Shown here piece after piece: positions 15,075 to 23,231 of a stretch of 28,622 nucleotides of DNA. Each line of letters begins with the position of its first letter. Position 1 is the first letter of the stretch. The notes below the pieces were generated by a model. It did no database searches. It had not been told where the DNA came from and saw only the letters and a list, made by a program, of their open reading frames with translations. The position numbers were made by a program, and so were the translations under genes. Location: NCBI GenBank assembly GCA_043778625.1, contig JAYWFU010000037.1:1-28622 (forward strand), in the 5' to 3' direction. The stretch comes from JACMRI01 sp043778625. GTDB lineage: Bacteria > Bacteroidota > Bacteroidia > UBA4408.

Positions 15075-16064
15075 TTAAGGTACTTCAACCGTATTAAGTA
15101 TATCCAGTATAATTTGTTCGGTAGTAACTCCTTCGGCTTCAGCTTCATAGGTTAGGCCAATACGGTGGCGTAGCACATCATTACACACCGCACGTACGTC
15201 TTCGGGTATTACATAACCTCTACGTTTAATAAATGCATGTGCCTTGCTGGCTAGTGCCAAACTAATACTAGCACGTGGTGACCCTCCAAAACTAATTAAG
15301 TTAGTAAGCTTGTTTAGCTTATATTGTGCTGGGTAACGTGTAGCAAATACAATATCCACAATGTAGCGCTCAATTTTTTCGTCCATATACACTTCTCGCA
15401 CTAATTCACGGGCTTTAACAATATCGGCACTACTAAGTATAGCGTTAATAGTGGGTTTAATGGCTTGTAAGTTTTGGCGAATAATTTTTTGTTCATCTTC
15501 CTTGGTAGGATAACCAATAACTATTTTAAGCATAAAGCGGTCGAGCTGCGCTTCAGGCAAAGGGTACGTACCCTCTTGCTCCACAGGGTTTTGCGTAGCT
15601 AGTACCAAGAACGGATCGTCGAGTTTGTGGGTAGTATCGCCAATGGTAACTTGGCGTTCCTGCATGGCTTCTAACAATGCGCTTTGTACTTTGGCGGGCG
15701 CACGGTTAATTTCGTCGGCTAGCACAAAGTTGGCAAATATTGGCCCTTTGCGTACGCTAAATTCTTGTTTTTGTTGATTGTAAATTACAGTACCCACTAC
15801 ATCACTTGGTAGTAAGTCGGGTGTAAATTGTATACGACTAAATTTGCCTTGCATGGCGTCCGACAATGATTTTATGGCCAATGTTTTAGCCAAACCAGGT
15901 ACGCCTTCTAATAATATATGTCCGTTGCTTAATAGGCCTATTAATAGGCTTTGTACCATTTGCTTTTGCCCAACAATGGACTTATCCATTTCTAACAATA
16001 GCATATCCAAAAATGCTGATTCGCGCACTATGCGTTCGTTTAATTCTTTGATGTCGGTTACCAT
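15075..16064 (-). CDS. MoxR-family AAA+ ATPase
   Basis: This 329-residue AAA+ ATPase has Walker A GVPGLAKT at 54-61, the MoxR-specific FTPDLLPSDVVGT after it, Walker B VLADEINRAP near 114-123, and the sensor LATQNPVEQEGTYPLPEAQLDRF. The C-terminal lid follows (SPRASISLALASKAHAF). MoxR proteins act as chaperone-like ATPases that mature metalloenzymes or membrane complexes. In Bacteroidota they are usually followed by DUF58 and BatA/BatB-type von Willebrand genes. None of those partners lies downstream here: the gene ends facing the convergent YdeI-like gene. The lpdA terminator lies upstream, so it should have its own promoter in 16065-16160, but I see no consensus element there. Confidence 0.95.
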   Translation of the reverse strand: MVTDIKELNERIVRESAFLDMLLLEMDKSIVGQKQMVQSLLIGLLSNGHILLEGVPGLAKTLAIKSLSDAMQGKFSRIQFTPDLLPSDVVGTVIYNQQKQEFSVRKGPIFANFVLADEINRAPAKVQSALLEAMQERQVTIGDTTHKLDDPFLVLATQNPVEQEGTYPLPEAQLDRFMLKIVIGYPTKEDEQKIIRQNLQAIKPTINAILSSADIVKARELVREVYMDEKIERYIVDIVFATRYPAQYKLNKLTNLISFGGSPRASISLALASKAHAFIKRRGYVIPEDVRAVCNDVLRHRIGLTYEAEAEGVTTEQIILDILNTVEVP

Positions 16065-16159
16065 AAATTGTTGTATTATTTTAAGGTTGAAGTTTTATTT
16101 TTTAAGGCAATTATTTAGCAAAAAAAATGCCAAAGTTTGGGCATCTGTTTTAGCTTTTA

Positions 16160-16203
16160 ATTTAAAAAAATGCTCGTTGTCTTTACATAAAAAACAACGA
16201 GCA
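16160..16203 (-). terminator. Intrinsic terminator of lpdA
   Basis: On the minus strand the perfect 10-bp stem TGCTCGTTGT / ACAACGAGCA (arms 16194-16203 and 16171-16180, 13-nt loop) is followed by seven Ts. It begins about 30 nt past the lpdA stop. Confidence 0.88.
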
Positions 16204-16233
16204 AAATTTTGGGTTAAACAACTATATTTTAGC

Positions 16234-17622
16234 TTACAAATGTATTACCTCGCCGTAAGCCGCTGCTGCTGCTTCCATTACGGCTTCGCTCATTGTAGGG
16301 TGTGGGTGTACGGTTTTTACAATGTCCATACCTGTAGTTTCCAATTTGCGGGCTACTACAACTTCGGCTATCATTTCGGTAACGTTAGCGCCTATCATGT
16401 GTGCCCCAAGGAACTCACCATATTTAGCATCAAATATTACTTTTACAAAACCATCTTTAGCGCCGCTTGCACTTGCTTTACCGCTTGCTGAAAATGGAAA
16501 CTTACCAACCTTAATTTCGTAGCCTGCTTCTTTAGCTGCTTTCTCAGTATAACCTACGCTAGCTACTTCGGGCATGCAGTAGGTACAGCCTGGTATGTTT
16601 TTGTAATTTAATGGTTCGGGGTGATGGCCTGCAATTTTCTCTACACATATAATGCCCTCAGCACTTGCAACGTGCGCTAATGCTTGGGTGGCAAGCACAT
16701 CGCCTATGGCATAGTAACCTGGTATGTTGGTTTGATAAAATTTATCTACCACTATTTTACCTTTATCTGTAACAATTCCTACCTCCTCTAACCCAATGTT
16801 TTCAATGTTAGCAATAACACCTACTGCGCTTAATACTACTTCGGCTTCAATTATTTTTTCGCCGTTTTTAGTTTTAATTTTCACCTTACAAAGTTCTCCA
16901 GTAGTATCCACACTCTCTACCGATGAATCTGTCATTATTTCCACGCCTGATTTTTTAAACGAACGCTCTAATTGTTTCGACACCTCTTCGTCTTCTAACG
17001 GAACTATGGTTGGCAAATATTCAACCACCGTAACCTTAGTGCCAATGGCGTTGTACACGTAGGCAAATTCAATTCCTATAGCACCAGAGCCTACCACTAC
17101 AATAGATTTAGGTTGTGTGGGTAAGGTCATAGCTTCGCGATAGCCAATTATTTTTTTGCCATCTTGTGGTAAGTTAGGCAACGAACGACTGCGTCCGCCA
17201 GTAGCTATCATTATGCTAATAGCAGAAATTTCTTTTTTAGTACCGTCGGCAGCAGTTACTTCTACTTTTTTGCCTGTTTTTAATTTACCAAAACCTTCTA
17301 CAACATCAATTTTATTTTTTTTCATCAAAAATTGAATTCCCTTACTCATGCCATCGGCTACATCGCGGCTACGTTTTATCATAGCACCAAAGTCCATGCT
17401 CGACTCACCTACATTAATACCGTAGTCTTTGGCGTGTTGTATGTATTCAAATACACTTGCACTTTTTATTAATGCTTTGGTAGGTATACAGCCCCAATTA
17501 AGGCACACACCACCAAGGTTTTCTTTTTCAACTATGGCTACTTTTAAGCCTAATTGCGATGCTCTAATGGCCGCTACATATCCGCCTGGGCCGCTACCTA
17601 CTACTATTAAATCGTAATTCAT
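16234..17622 (-). CDS. lpdA: Dihydrolipoyl dehydrogenase
   Basis: This 462-residue flavoprotein is of standard length. The FAD-binding GSGPGG is at 9-14 (VVGSGPGGYVAAIRASQLG). The redox-active disulfide is GGVCLNWGCIPTKAL with C40 and C45. The NAD-binding GSGAIGIEFAYVY segment is in the middle, and the C-terminal catalytic HPHPTMSEAVMEAA is complete. It reoxidises dihydrolipoamide on the lipoyl domains of pyruvate or 2-oxoglutarate dehydrogenase and on glycine cleavage H-protein, giving NADH. No E1 or E2 genes sit beside it, so it may serve several complexes, including the glycine cleavage system whose gcvP lies 8 kb away. It follows the bdh gene by 44 nt, and a CAAAAATA box in that gap could be its own promoter. 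Confidence 0.97.
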   Translation of the reverse strand: MNYDLIVVGSGPGGYVAAIRASQLGLKVAIVEKENLGGVCLNWGCIPTKALIKSASVFEYIQHAKDYGINVGESSMDFGAMIKRSRDVADGMSKGIQFLMKKNKIDVVEGFGKLKTGKKVEVTAADGTKKEISAISIMIATGGRSRSLPNLPQDGKKIIGYREAMTLPTQPKSIVVVGSGAIGIEFAYVYNAIGTKVTVVEYLPTIVPLEDEEVSKQLERSFKKSGVEIMTDSSVESVDTTGELCKVKIKTKNGEKIIEAEVVLSAVGVIANIENIGLEEVGIVTDKGKIVVDKFYQTNIPGYYAIGDVLATQALAHVASAEGIICVEKIAGHHPEPLNYKNIPGCTYCMPEVASVGYTEKAAKEAGYEIKVGKFPFSASGKASASGAKDGFVKVIFDAKYGEFLGAHMIGANVTEMIAEVVVARKLETTGMDIVKTVHPHPTMSEAVMEAAAAAYGEVIHL

Positions 17623-17652
17623 TTGTTTAGTTTAAAGTTGATTTGTTTTGTG

Positions 17653-17660
17653 CAAAAATA
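17653..17660 (-). promoter_or_regulatory. Candidate -7 element for lpdA
   Basis: On the minus strand it reads TATTTTTG, which fits TAnnTTTG. It lies 31 nt before the lpdA ATG. The nearest TTG upstream (17676-17678) is only 15 bp away, shorter than usual, so support is weak. Confidence 0.3.
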
Positions 17661-17666
17661 CTAAAA

Positions 17667-18434
17667 TTATTGAGCCAACCAGCCTCCGTCCATAGGCATG
17701 GCTGTACCCGTAATTAAGCGGGCATTATTGCTGGCTAAGTACACGGCCATTTGCCCTAAATCCTCCACGGTTACAAAATCTTTAATGGCATGTTTAGCTA
17801 ACATTATCTTTTCAATTACCTCTTTCTCGCTAATACCGTGGGTTTTGGCTTGATCGGCAATTTGTTTTTCAACCAATGGCGTTTTTACATACCCTGGGCA
17901 AATTGCATTGGCCGTAATGCCGTACGGCGCTCCTTCTAAGCCTAATGTTTTGGTTAAGCCTACTAAACCGTGTTTTGCGGCCACATAAGCACTTTTAAAT
18001 TCGCTAGCCACCAAGCCGTGCGCACTGGCTATCATAATTATGCGCCCCCATTTATTAGCTTTCATGGTAGGCCACACAGCTTTGCTTAAGTGGAATGCTG
18101 CAGTTAAATTAATACCTAATATGGCGTTCCATTTATCCTCAGGAAACTCGTCAATAGGCGCTACGTGTTGTATGCCAGCGTTGCACACCAATATATCGAT
18201 AGTGCCAAAAGTGGCAATGCCTTGCTTTACCATAGCCTGTAATTCTAATGGTTGCAACATATTAGCTCCGTTAAACATAGTTTTAACGCTGTACTGTGTT
18301 GCAATGTTTTGAGCTATTTCGGCGCCATTAGGTTCTAAACCATTAAATATAATATTGTAGCCAGCCTTGGCAAATTCGGTGGCTATCCCTAAGCCTATGC
18401 CGCTTGTACTCCCTGTAATTAGTGCTGTGTGCAT
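17667..18434 (-). CDS. 3-hydroxybutyrate dehydrogenase (SDR family)
   Basis: This 255-residue short-chain dehydrogenase has the NAD-binding GSTSGIG at 8-14, NAG at 85-87, the catalytic Ser near 137 in IMIASAHGLVAS, and Y150-x3-K154 in SAYVAAKHG. The specific run GLVGLTKTLGLEGAPYGITANAICPGYVKTPLVEKQI closely matches bacterial D-3-hydroxybutyrate dehydrogenases (BdhA/HbdH type), which interconvert 3-hydroxybutyrate and acetoacetate with NAD. That would serve ketone-body or polyhydroxybutyrate turnover; no phaC or CoA-transferase gene is present to confirm it. It could also be a related SDR of other specificity. It precedes lpdA by 44 nt on the same strand. Upstream lies the longest gene-free stretch of the window. 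Confidence 0.88.
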   Translation of the reverse strand: MHTALITGSTSGIGLGIATEFAKAGYNIIFNGLEPNGAEIAQNIATQYSVKTMFNGANMLQPLELQAMVKQGIATFGTIDILVCNAGIQHVAPIDEFPEDKWNAILGINLTAAFHLSKAVWPTMKANKWGRIIMIASAHGLVASEFKSAYVAAKHGLVGLTKTLGLEGAPYGITANAICPGYVKTPLVEKQIADQAKTHGISEKEVIEKIMLAKHAIKDFVTVEDLGQMAVYLASNNARLITGTAMPMDGGWLAQ

Positions 18435-18900
18435 GTGTTTGAATTATATTGTGTGAATATTTAATACTTTAACTAATCAACAAATAGCATTAGGTTAATA
18501 ATGCCCAAGAGGCGAGTATATTATTTAGTTGATTGTTGTGTAATTGATATATTAAACGGTGTCTATTATTAATTTGTTTCGACTAACATCCTGTAATATT
18601 ACATTTTAAAGCCTCTGGTTTACCTATACTTATTTAAGGGTTTAGTTGAATATCATTAATGAGTTGCGTTATTGGAATACATTACAAGTCTTTATGTGTT
18701 AGTTGGCATTGTTATCATTTATAATTTAATTATGTCAATTACTCTTGTAAATGTAAGCAATTATTGCCTAATTACTAGTGTAGTATAGTTATTTACAATT
18801 TTTATCACGCAGGCATTAAATTAATGTAGTGGTATTGATTTTTACTAGTTATTTTGTTCTTCACACTTAATTTATTTTTTTATAAAAAGTATTTAAAGTA
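18435..18900. other. 466-bp AT-rich intergenic stretch without a recognised gene
   Basis: Both strands carry many stops. The longest thing starting with ATG that I see is a 23-codon reading frame at 18501, with no coding look. There is no TAnnTTTG-type promoter facing the bdh gene and no tRNA-like fold. A 5-bp GCAAT/ATTGC palindrome at 18757-18767 is the only small hairpin I noted. It could hold the bdh promoter, a small RNA or the remains of a lost gene. Confidence 0.6.
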
Positions 18901-18940
18901 AAAAAGCGTTTAACAACTACGAGTTGTTAAACGCTTTTTT
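18901..18940 (-). terminator. Strong bidirectional terminator after the SPT-like gene
   Basis: A perfect 18-bp inverted repeat (arms 18901-18918 and 18922-18939, 3-nt loop) has the core GCGTTTAACAACT. One arm begins with an A-run and the other ends in a T-run, so it can act on both strands. It lies 26 nt beyond the stop of the serine palmitoyltransferase-like gene, its most likely client. Confidence 0.93.
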
Positions 18941-18965
18941 AGTTAATTGTATAAATTTAAACTTA

Positions 18966-20219
18966 TTAGTAGCTATCCACCGCTGCTATGCGCTCCGCTT
19001 GGTATTGCCCTGATTTAAGTTTATGTTCAATTTTTTTAAATGATTCTACCGTGTAATTTACATCTTCTAAAGTGTGTACTGCAGTAGGTATCAAGCGTAG
19101 TATTATCATACCCTTTGGTATTACTGGGTACACCACCATCGAACAAAAAATGTTAAAATTCTCACGTAAATCAACAATTAAATTAGTGGCCTCAGGTATT
19201 GAACCATTCATATACACTGGCGTTACAGGTGAGTTAGTGTCGCCAATATTAAAACCAGCGTTAGTTAAGCCCGATTGTAATGCACGAGTTATTTCCCACA
19301 ATTTATCTTTTAATTCGGGCTTAGTATTTATTAATTCTAAACGTTTAATTAACCCTACAACTAATGGCATTGGCAATGCTTTAGCAAATATTTGCGAACG
19401 CATATTATAACGTAAGTACTCTACTACATCAGCCGTACTGCTAATAAAACCTCCTATTAATGCAAACGATTTAGCAAATGTTCCAAAATAAATGTCAATA
19501 CCGTCTTGGCAACCTTGCTCCTCGCCTGTACCACCGCCTGTAGCGCCAAGTGCGCCTATACCATGAGCATCATCAACAAACAAGCGAAAATTAAATTTTT
19601 GTTTTAAGGCAATAATTTCTTTTAGTTTGCCTTGGTCGCCACGCATACCAAACACGCCTTCGGTTATTACCATAATTGCACCACCAGTTTCGGCGGCTAG
19701 TTTTGTAGCACGCTCTAATTGTTTTTCGCAATCTTGCAAGTCGTTGTGTTTAAATACGTAACGCTTACCCATGTGCAGGCGCACACCATCTAGTATGCAG
19801 GCGTGGCTTTCGCTATCGTACACAATTACATCGTGCCTATCTACCAAGCAATCAATAGCTGATACCGTTGCTTGATAACCAAAATTACACAATATAGTAT
19901 CTTCTTTTTTTACTAAGGCTGACAGTCCTTTTTCTAAAGCCTCGTGTTGGTTAGAGTTACCACTCATCATACGTGCGCCCATTGGCAATGCAAAACCATA
20001 ATCGGCAGCGGCATCAGCGTCGGCCTTGCGTATTTCGGGGTGATTAGCTAAACCTAAGTAATTATTCAAACTCCAATTTAAACGTGTACGCCCTCTAAAT
20101 GTCATGTGTGGCCCTATTTCGCCCTCTAACTTAGGAAACGTAAAATACCCATGACTTTCTTTGGCGTGCATACCTAAAGGACCTCTGTTTTTTGCAATTT
20201 TTTCAAATAAATCTGCCAT
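18966..20219 (-). CDS. Serine palmitoyltransferase-like alpha-oxoamine synthase
   Basis: This 417-residue PLP enzyme belongs to the alpha-oxoamine synthase family (SPT, KBL, BioF, HemA). Key sites are H139 in YDSESHACILDG (PLP-stacking His), D216-D217-A-H219 in FVDDAHGIGALG, and the Schiff-base Lys K250 in YFGTFAKSFALIGG. RTRLNWSLNNYLGLANHPE and the C-terminal GMIILRLIPTAVHTLEDV resemble the soluble SPT of Bacteroides and Sphingobacterium, which joins serine and palmitoyl-CoA into 3-ketodihydrosphingosine. Bacteroidota are known sphingolipid makers. Glycine C-acetyltransferase (kbl) or BioF are the alternatives; no tdh or bio gene is nearby to favour them. It follows the TIGR02117 gene by 25 nt under one promoter and ends in a strong terminator. 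Confidence 0.85.
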   Translation of the reverse strand: MADLFEKIAKNRGPLGMHAKESHGYFTFPKLEGEIGPHMTFRGRTRLNWSLNNYLGLANHPEIRKADADAAADYGFALPMGARMMSGNSNQHEALEKGLSALVKKEDTILCNFGYQATVSAIDCLVDRHDVIVYDSESHACILDGVRLHMGKRYVFKHNDLQDCEKQLERATKLAAETGGAIMVITEGVFGMRGDQGKLKEIIALKQKFNFRLFVDDAHGIGALGATGGGTGEEQGCQDGIDIYFGTFAKSFALIGGFISSTADVVEYLRYNMRSQIFAKALPMPLVVGLIKRLELINTKPELKDKLWEITRALQSGLTNAGFNIGDTNSPVTPVYMNGSIPEATNLIVDLRENFNIFCSMVVYPVIPKGMIILRLIPTAVHTLEDVNYTVESFKKIEHKLKSGQYQAERIAAVDSY

Positions 20220-20244
20220 TGTGTTTTATTTTTTTTAGTTGTTA

Positions 20245-20931
20245 TTAATTATATTTTAAAAATATTCCTGTATCAAATGGAGTCCACAAACATGCTTTTT
20301 GCCCACATGCTTTTAGTGCATTATTTGCCCAGGTATTGCAGGTATGTAGCATACTATAGCTTCCGTTAGCTTCGTAAAATGCATCAGTATTACCATAGTT
20401 TGCAGTGGTTTTAATGTATATGGCGCTATTGTTTTTTAATTGTAAACTGTTTAAAATATATTGAGTTAATGCTACGTACTGCACATTACTAATTATTATT
20501 TTTTTACAGCTTTCGTTTTCGGTCATTTGTGCATAATACGTAGCGTGTAAGGCGGTAGTGCCTAATGCAAAAGCGGCATTAAATGCAGTACTTACTTTTA
20601 AATCGGCCCAAGTGGGAGTTTCTAAATAAAAACCTTTATCGCCCCAACCTAAAGCTAAATAAGCCATTGTAGTATCGTTAAGTGTTGTGTTACTGTAAGG
20701 TATTGTGCTAGACCAATTTATAATTTGATGTTTAGTGGGTACAACAATATCAGTATGTACGCCATTAGTTTTAATGTATATGGCAATTTCTTTTTTAATT
20801 TTTACGTTGTCTTGATTAACAGCAATACGCGAGAAACAAAATGCTACCAATAAATATCCGCCGACAAATACTACATTACCTAATAAAAAGTAAGTGGTGT
20901 ATTTTAATATTTTGCGTGCGAATAGTAACAT
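20245..20931 (-). CDS. TIGR02117/DUF2459 family membrane-anchored protein
   Basis: This 228-residue protein has one N-terminal transmembrane segment (about residues 12-34, YFLLGNVVFVGGYLLVAFCF) and an outside domain. The signature is IYIKTNGVHTDIVVPTKHQIINW, followed by YLALGWGDKGFYLETPTWADLK and, late in the protein, YSMLHTCNTWANNALKACG. In that pattern H58-T-D, the GWGDKGFY stretch and the Cys of TCNTW could form an active site, as in papain-like or NlpC-like folds, but this is inference. The family was noted in poly-hydroxyalkanoate producers and has no defined reaction. It heads a two-gene transcript with the SPT-like gene from a well-placed promoter, hinting at an envelope-lipid setting. 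Confidence 0.85.
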   Translation of the reverse strand: MLLFARKILKYTTYFLLGNVVFVGGYLLVAFCFSRIAVNQDNVKIKKEIAIYIKTNGVHTDIVVPTKHQIINWSSTIPYSNTTLNDTTMAYLALGWGDKGFYLETPTWADLKVSTAFNAAFALGTTALHATYYAQMTENESCKKIIISNVQYVALTQYILNSLQLKNNSAIYIKTTANYGNTDAFYEANGSYSMLHTCNTWANNALKACGQKACLWTPFDTGIFLKYN

Positions 20932-20958
20932 TTAATTTTTATACTAATTTTTGTTTTG

Positions 20959-20988
20959 CAAATATATGATTTTGAATTTGTATGGCAA
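20959..20988 (-). promoter_or_regulatory. Promoter of the TIGR02117-SPT transcript
   Basis: On the minus strand a TTG (20986-20988) is followed after 19 bp by TATATTTG (20966-20959), an exact fit to the Bacteroidota consensus. The gene start is 28 nt further on, giving a short leader of about 20 nt. Confidence 0.7.
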
Positions 20989-21151
20989 TATCACTTAAAT
21001 TATTCATGTACCTATTCTTTCCTTATTTAATTTAACGCCTAATTAAAACTGTACGTTTTAGCATTTATAACTAAGCTGCCTACAAAACTGAATAGCTAAA
21101 TTTATTAAATATTTTGGCAAAGAAAACTTAATTTACAATTGAATTGTTATT

Positions 21152-21159
21152 TATATTTG
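21152..21159 (+). promoter_or_regulatory. Candidate -7 element for glutaryl-CoA dehydrogenase
   Basis: TATATTTG is an exact TAnnTTTG match 35 nt before the ATG at 21195. No TTTG/TTG is found at the usual 17-23 bp upstream, so the -33 half is missing or diverged. Confidence 0.5.
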
Positions 21160-21194
21160 TACCATAAAATTTTAATTCAAAAAACATAATTACA

Positions 21195-22379
21195 ATGGCT
21201 GCTAAAACTGATAACTATCAACACCCCGATTATTACTTAATTGACGATTTACTAACTGACGAACACAAGCTAATACGCGATACTGCACGTGCTTGGGTTA
21301 AAAAAGAAGTGTCGCCAATAATTGAGCAAGCGTGTCAAGATGCTAAATTCCCTAAACAATGGATTAAAGGATTAGGCGAAATTGGTGCTTTTGGCCCATA
21401 TATTCCTACTGAATATGGTGGTGCAGGACTTGACCAAATATCCTACGGAATATTAATGCAAGAATTAGAGCGTGGCGATAGCGGCTTGCGTTCAACGGCA
21501 TCAGTACAAAGTTCATTGGTAATGTATCCTATATACACTTACGGTAGCGAGGAGCAACGCAAAAAATATTTACCCAAATTAGCCACTGGCGAAATGATGG
21601 GGTGCTTTGGTTTAACTGAACCCGACCATGGTAGTAACCCATCAGGAATGCTTACTACTATTAAAGATGCAGGCGATCATTACTTGGTAAATGGTGCTAA
21701 AATGTGGATATCAAATTCGCCATTTGCTGATATAGCAGTAGTATGGGGCAAAGACGATGCAGGCGATATACGAGGAATTATTTTGGAGCGAGGCATGGCA
21801 GGTTTTACAACTCCTGAAACACACGGTAAGTGGAGCTTACGCGCAAGCGCTACTGGCGAACTAGTGTTTGATAACGTAAAAGTACCTAAAGAAAATTTAT
21901 TGCCTAATGTAAAAGGATTAAAAGGCCCATTAGGATGCTTAAATAGTGCACGTTTCGGAATAGCTTGGGGTGCAATAGGCGCTGCTATGGATTGCTACGA
22001 TTCGGCATTAAATTATGCTAAAGAGCGTATTCAGTTTGGACGACCAATTGCAGGGTTTCAATTAACACAAAAGAAACTAGCCGAAATGATTACTGAAATT
22101 ACTAAAGCTCAGTTATTATGCCATCGTTTGGGTACATTAAAAAACGAACATCGTGCTACACCAGCACAAATATCAATGGCCAAACGCAATAGTGTAGATA
22201 TGGCACTACACGTAGCACGTGAGGCACGCCAAATACATGGCGGAATGGGCATTACGGGCGAATATCCAATTATGCGCCACATGATGAACCTTGAGTCAGT
22301 GGTTACTTACGAAGGTACACACGATATTCACTTATTAATTACAGGTATGGATATTACAGGGCTCAACGCTTTTAACTAA
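21195..22379 (+). CDS. gcdH: Glutaryl-CoA dehydrogenase-like acyl-CoA dehydrogenase
   Basis: This 394-residue flavoenzyme of the acyl-CoA dehydrogenase family most closely recalls glutaryl-CoA dehydrogenase. The run GLRSTASVQSSLVMYPIY, with R99 at the place of the glutarate-binding Arg of human GCDH, and YGSEEQRKKYLPKLATGEMMGCFGLTEPDHGSNPSGM are close to the human enzyme. The catalytic Glu is E373 in VVTYEGTHDIH, with IHGGMGITGEYPIMRH before it for FAD contacts. It would convert glutaryl-CoA to crotonyl-CoA with loss of CO2, passing electrons to ETF, in lysine and tryptophan breakdown. It stands alone, between its promoter element and a perfect 23-bp terminator hairpin. Confidence 0.9.
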   Translation: MAAKTDNYQHPDYYLIDDLLTDEHKLIRDTARAWVKKEVSPIIEQACQDAKFPKQWIKGLGEIGAFGPYIPTEYGGAGLDQISYGILMQELERGDSGLRSTASVQSSLVMYPIYTYGSEEQRKKYLPKLATGEMMGCFGLTEPDHGSNPSGMLTTIKDAGDHYLVNGAKMWISNSPFADIAVVWGKDDAGDIRGIILERGMAGFTTPETHGKWSLRASATGELVFDNVKVPKENLLPNVKGLKGPLGCLNSARFGIAWGAIGAAMDCYDSALNYAKERIQFGRPIAGFQLTQKKLAEMITEITKAQLLCHRLGTLKNEHRATPAQISMAKRNSVDMALHVAREARQIHGGMGITGEYPIMRHMMNLESVVTYEGTHDIHLLITGMDITGLNAFN

Positions 22380-22441
22380 TTATAATTTACAACACACACA
22401 ATTATATCATTTTAGGATATAAAACCTTTACACAGTCTATC

Positions 22442-22495
22442 AAATAAAATATAGCTTTGAAAACACCTCAATGTTTTCAAAGCTATATTTTATTT
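22442..22495 (+). terminator. Strong intrinsic terminator after gcdH
   Basis: A perfect 23-bp inverted repeat (arms 22442-22464 and 22473-22495, 8-nt loop ACCTCAAT) with core AGCTTTGAAAAC runs into a T-rich arm. It starts 63 nt past the gcdH stop. The A-rich left arm would also allow it to work on the other strand, but no minus-strand gene ends there. Confidence 0.92.
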
Positions 22496-22521
22496 AATCC
22501 CAGCTTTAAAATACTTCTTTT

Positions 22522-22586
22522 CGCATTGGTTCGTGGAGACACGAAGCAATTACTGGAGTAATGTTTCAGTTGCAAAAATTGCAACT
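22522..22586. repeat. Decayed GAGA-loop hairpin and a second palindrome
   Basis: ATTG-g-TTCGTG (22525-22535) and CACGAA-g-CAAT (22540-22550) pair around a GAGA tetraloop with one G-G mismatch. The outer CGC on the left has lost its partner on the right. At 22568-22586, AGTTGCAA and TTGCAACT form a perfect 8-bp palindrome with a 3-nt loop. No gene covers either. The first looks like the remains of a longer symmetrical hairpin of the kind scattered in bacterial genomes as small palindromic repeats. Confidence 0.5.
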
Positions 22587-22641
22587 ATTATCAACACCAA
22601 ATAAGATAAATTTATTTTCTTAATTCGTAGCAGGAGTTAAA

Positions 22642-23190
22642 ATGAACTATCACAATTTACTCACACAAAGTATTAGCAAGCCTTTGGTTATTGTTATTGT
22701 AGCAGATATTAATTACGACGAAACTCGTTTTAACAACTTGCTTCAATTAATTAGCAGTACTGATGTAACAAAGCAGGCAGTATTACTTAACTACCGAGTA
22801 TCGTGGGTTATGAGCCATTGTGGCATTAATTTCCCTACATTGTTTAGTGATAAAGTAATTGATTATTTACTACTTCCTACTGCTAACCAACAACAGCATA
22901 CGGGTTACATTCGTAATGTGTTGAGAGCGTTTCAAGATTTAGATGTTAAAGCCAACATTAACCCAAATTTATTAAATACTGCATTTAATGTAGCTACAAA
23001 TAACTCAGAAACCATTGCTGCGCGTGCATTTGCAATAACGATAATTGAAAACATAGGTAAGTACGAACCTGATATACTTCGTGAATTATTATTAGTATTA
23101 GACAATACGCAAGCCCAGTATTCAAGGGCTGTACAGTACCGAATTAAAAAAGCGACTGTAGCTTATAATAAAATAATGATAAATTGTTAA
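22642..23190 (+). CDS. Small HEAT-like helical repeat protein
   Basis: This 182-residue protein has no signal peptide and reads as stacked helices: TDVTKQAVLLNYRVSWVMSHCG, LFSDKVIDYLLLP, GYIRNVLRAFQDLDVKANI, LLNTAFNVATNNSETIAARAFAITIIENIGKYEPDILRELLLVL and a final YRIKKATVAYNKI. The spacing of RVSWVMSHC, GYIRNVLRAFQ and ARAFAITII matches a small Bacteroidota family, sometimes mislabelled adenylosuccinate lyase, that I take to be an alpha-solenoid; no lyase residue is present. A rare Shine-Dalgarno-like AGGAG (22632-22636) lies 5 nt before the ATG and supports this start. It stands between the gcdH terminator and a broken T9SS domain. The function is unknown, and a protein-binding scaffold is a guess. 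Confidence 0.75.
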   Translation: MNYHNLLTQSISKPLVIVIVADINYDETRFNNLLQLISSTDVTKQAVLLNYRVSWVMSHCGINFPTLFSDKVIDYLLLPTANQQQHTGYIRNVLRAFQDLDVKANINPNLLNTAFNVATNNSETIAARAFAITIIENIGKYEPDILRELLLVLDNTQAQYSRAVQYRIKKATVAYNKIMINC

Positions 23191-23231
23191 TTTAGCTTAA
23201 TAGATAATTGTGATAGTGCTTAATTTATTTA

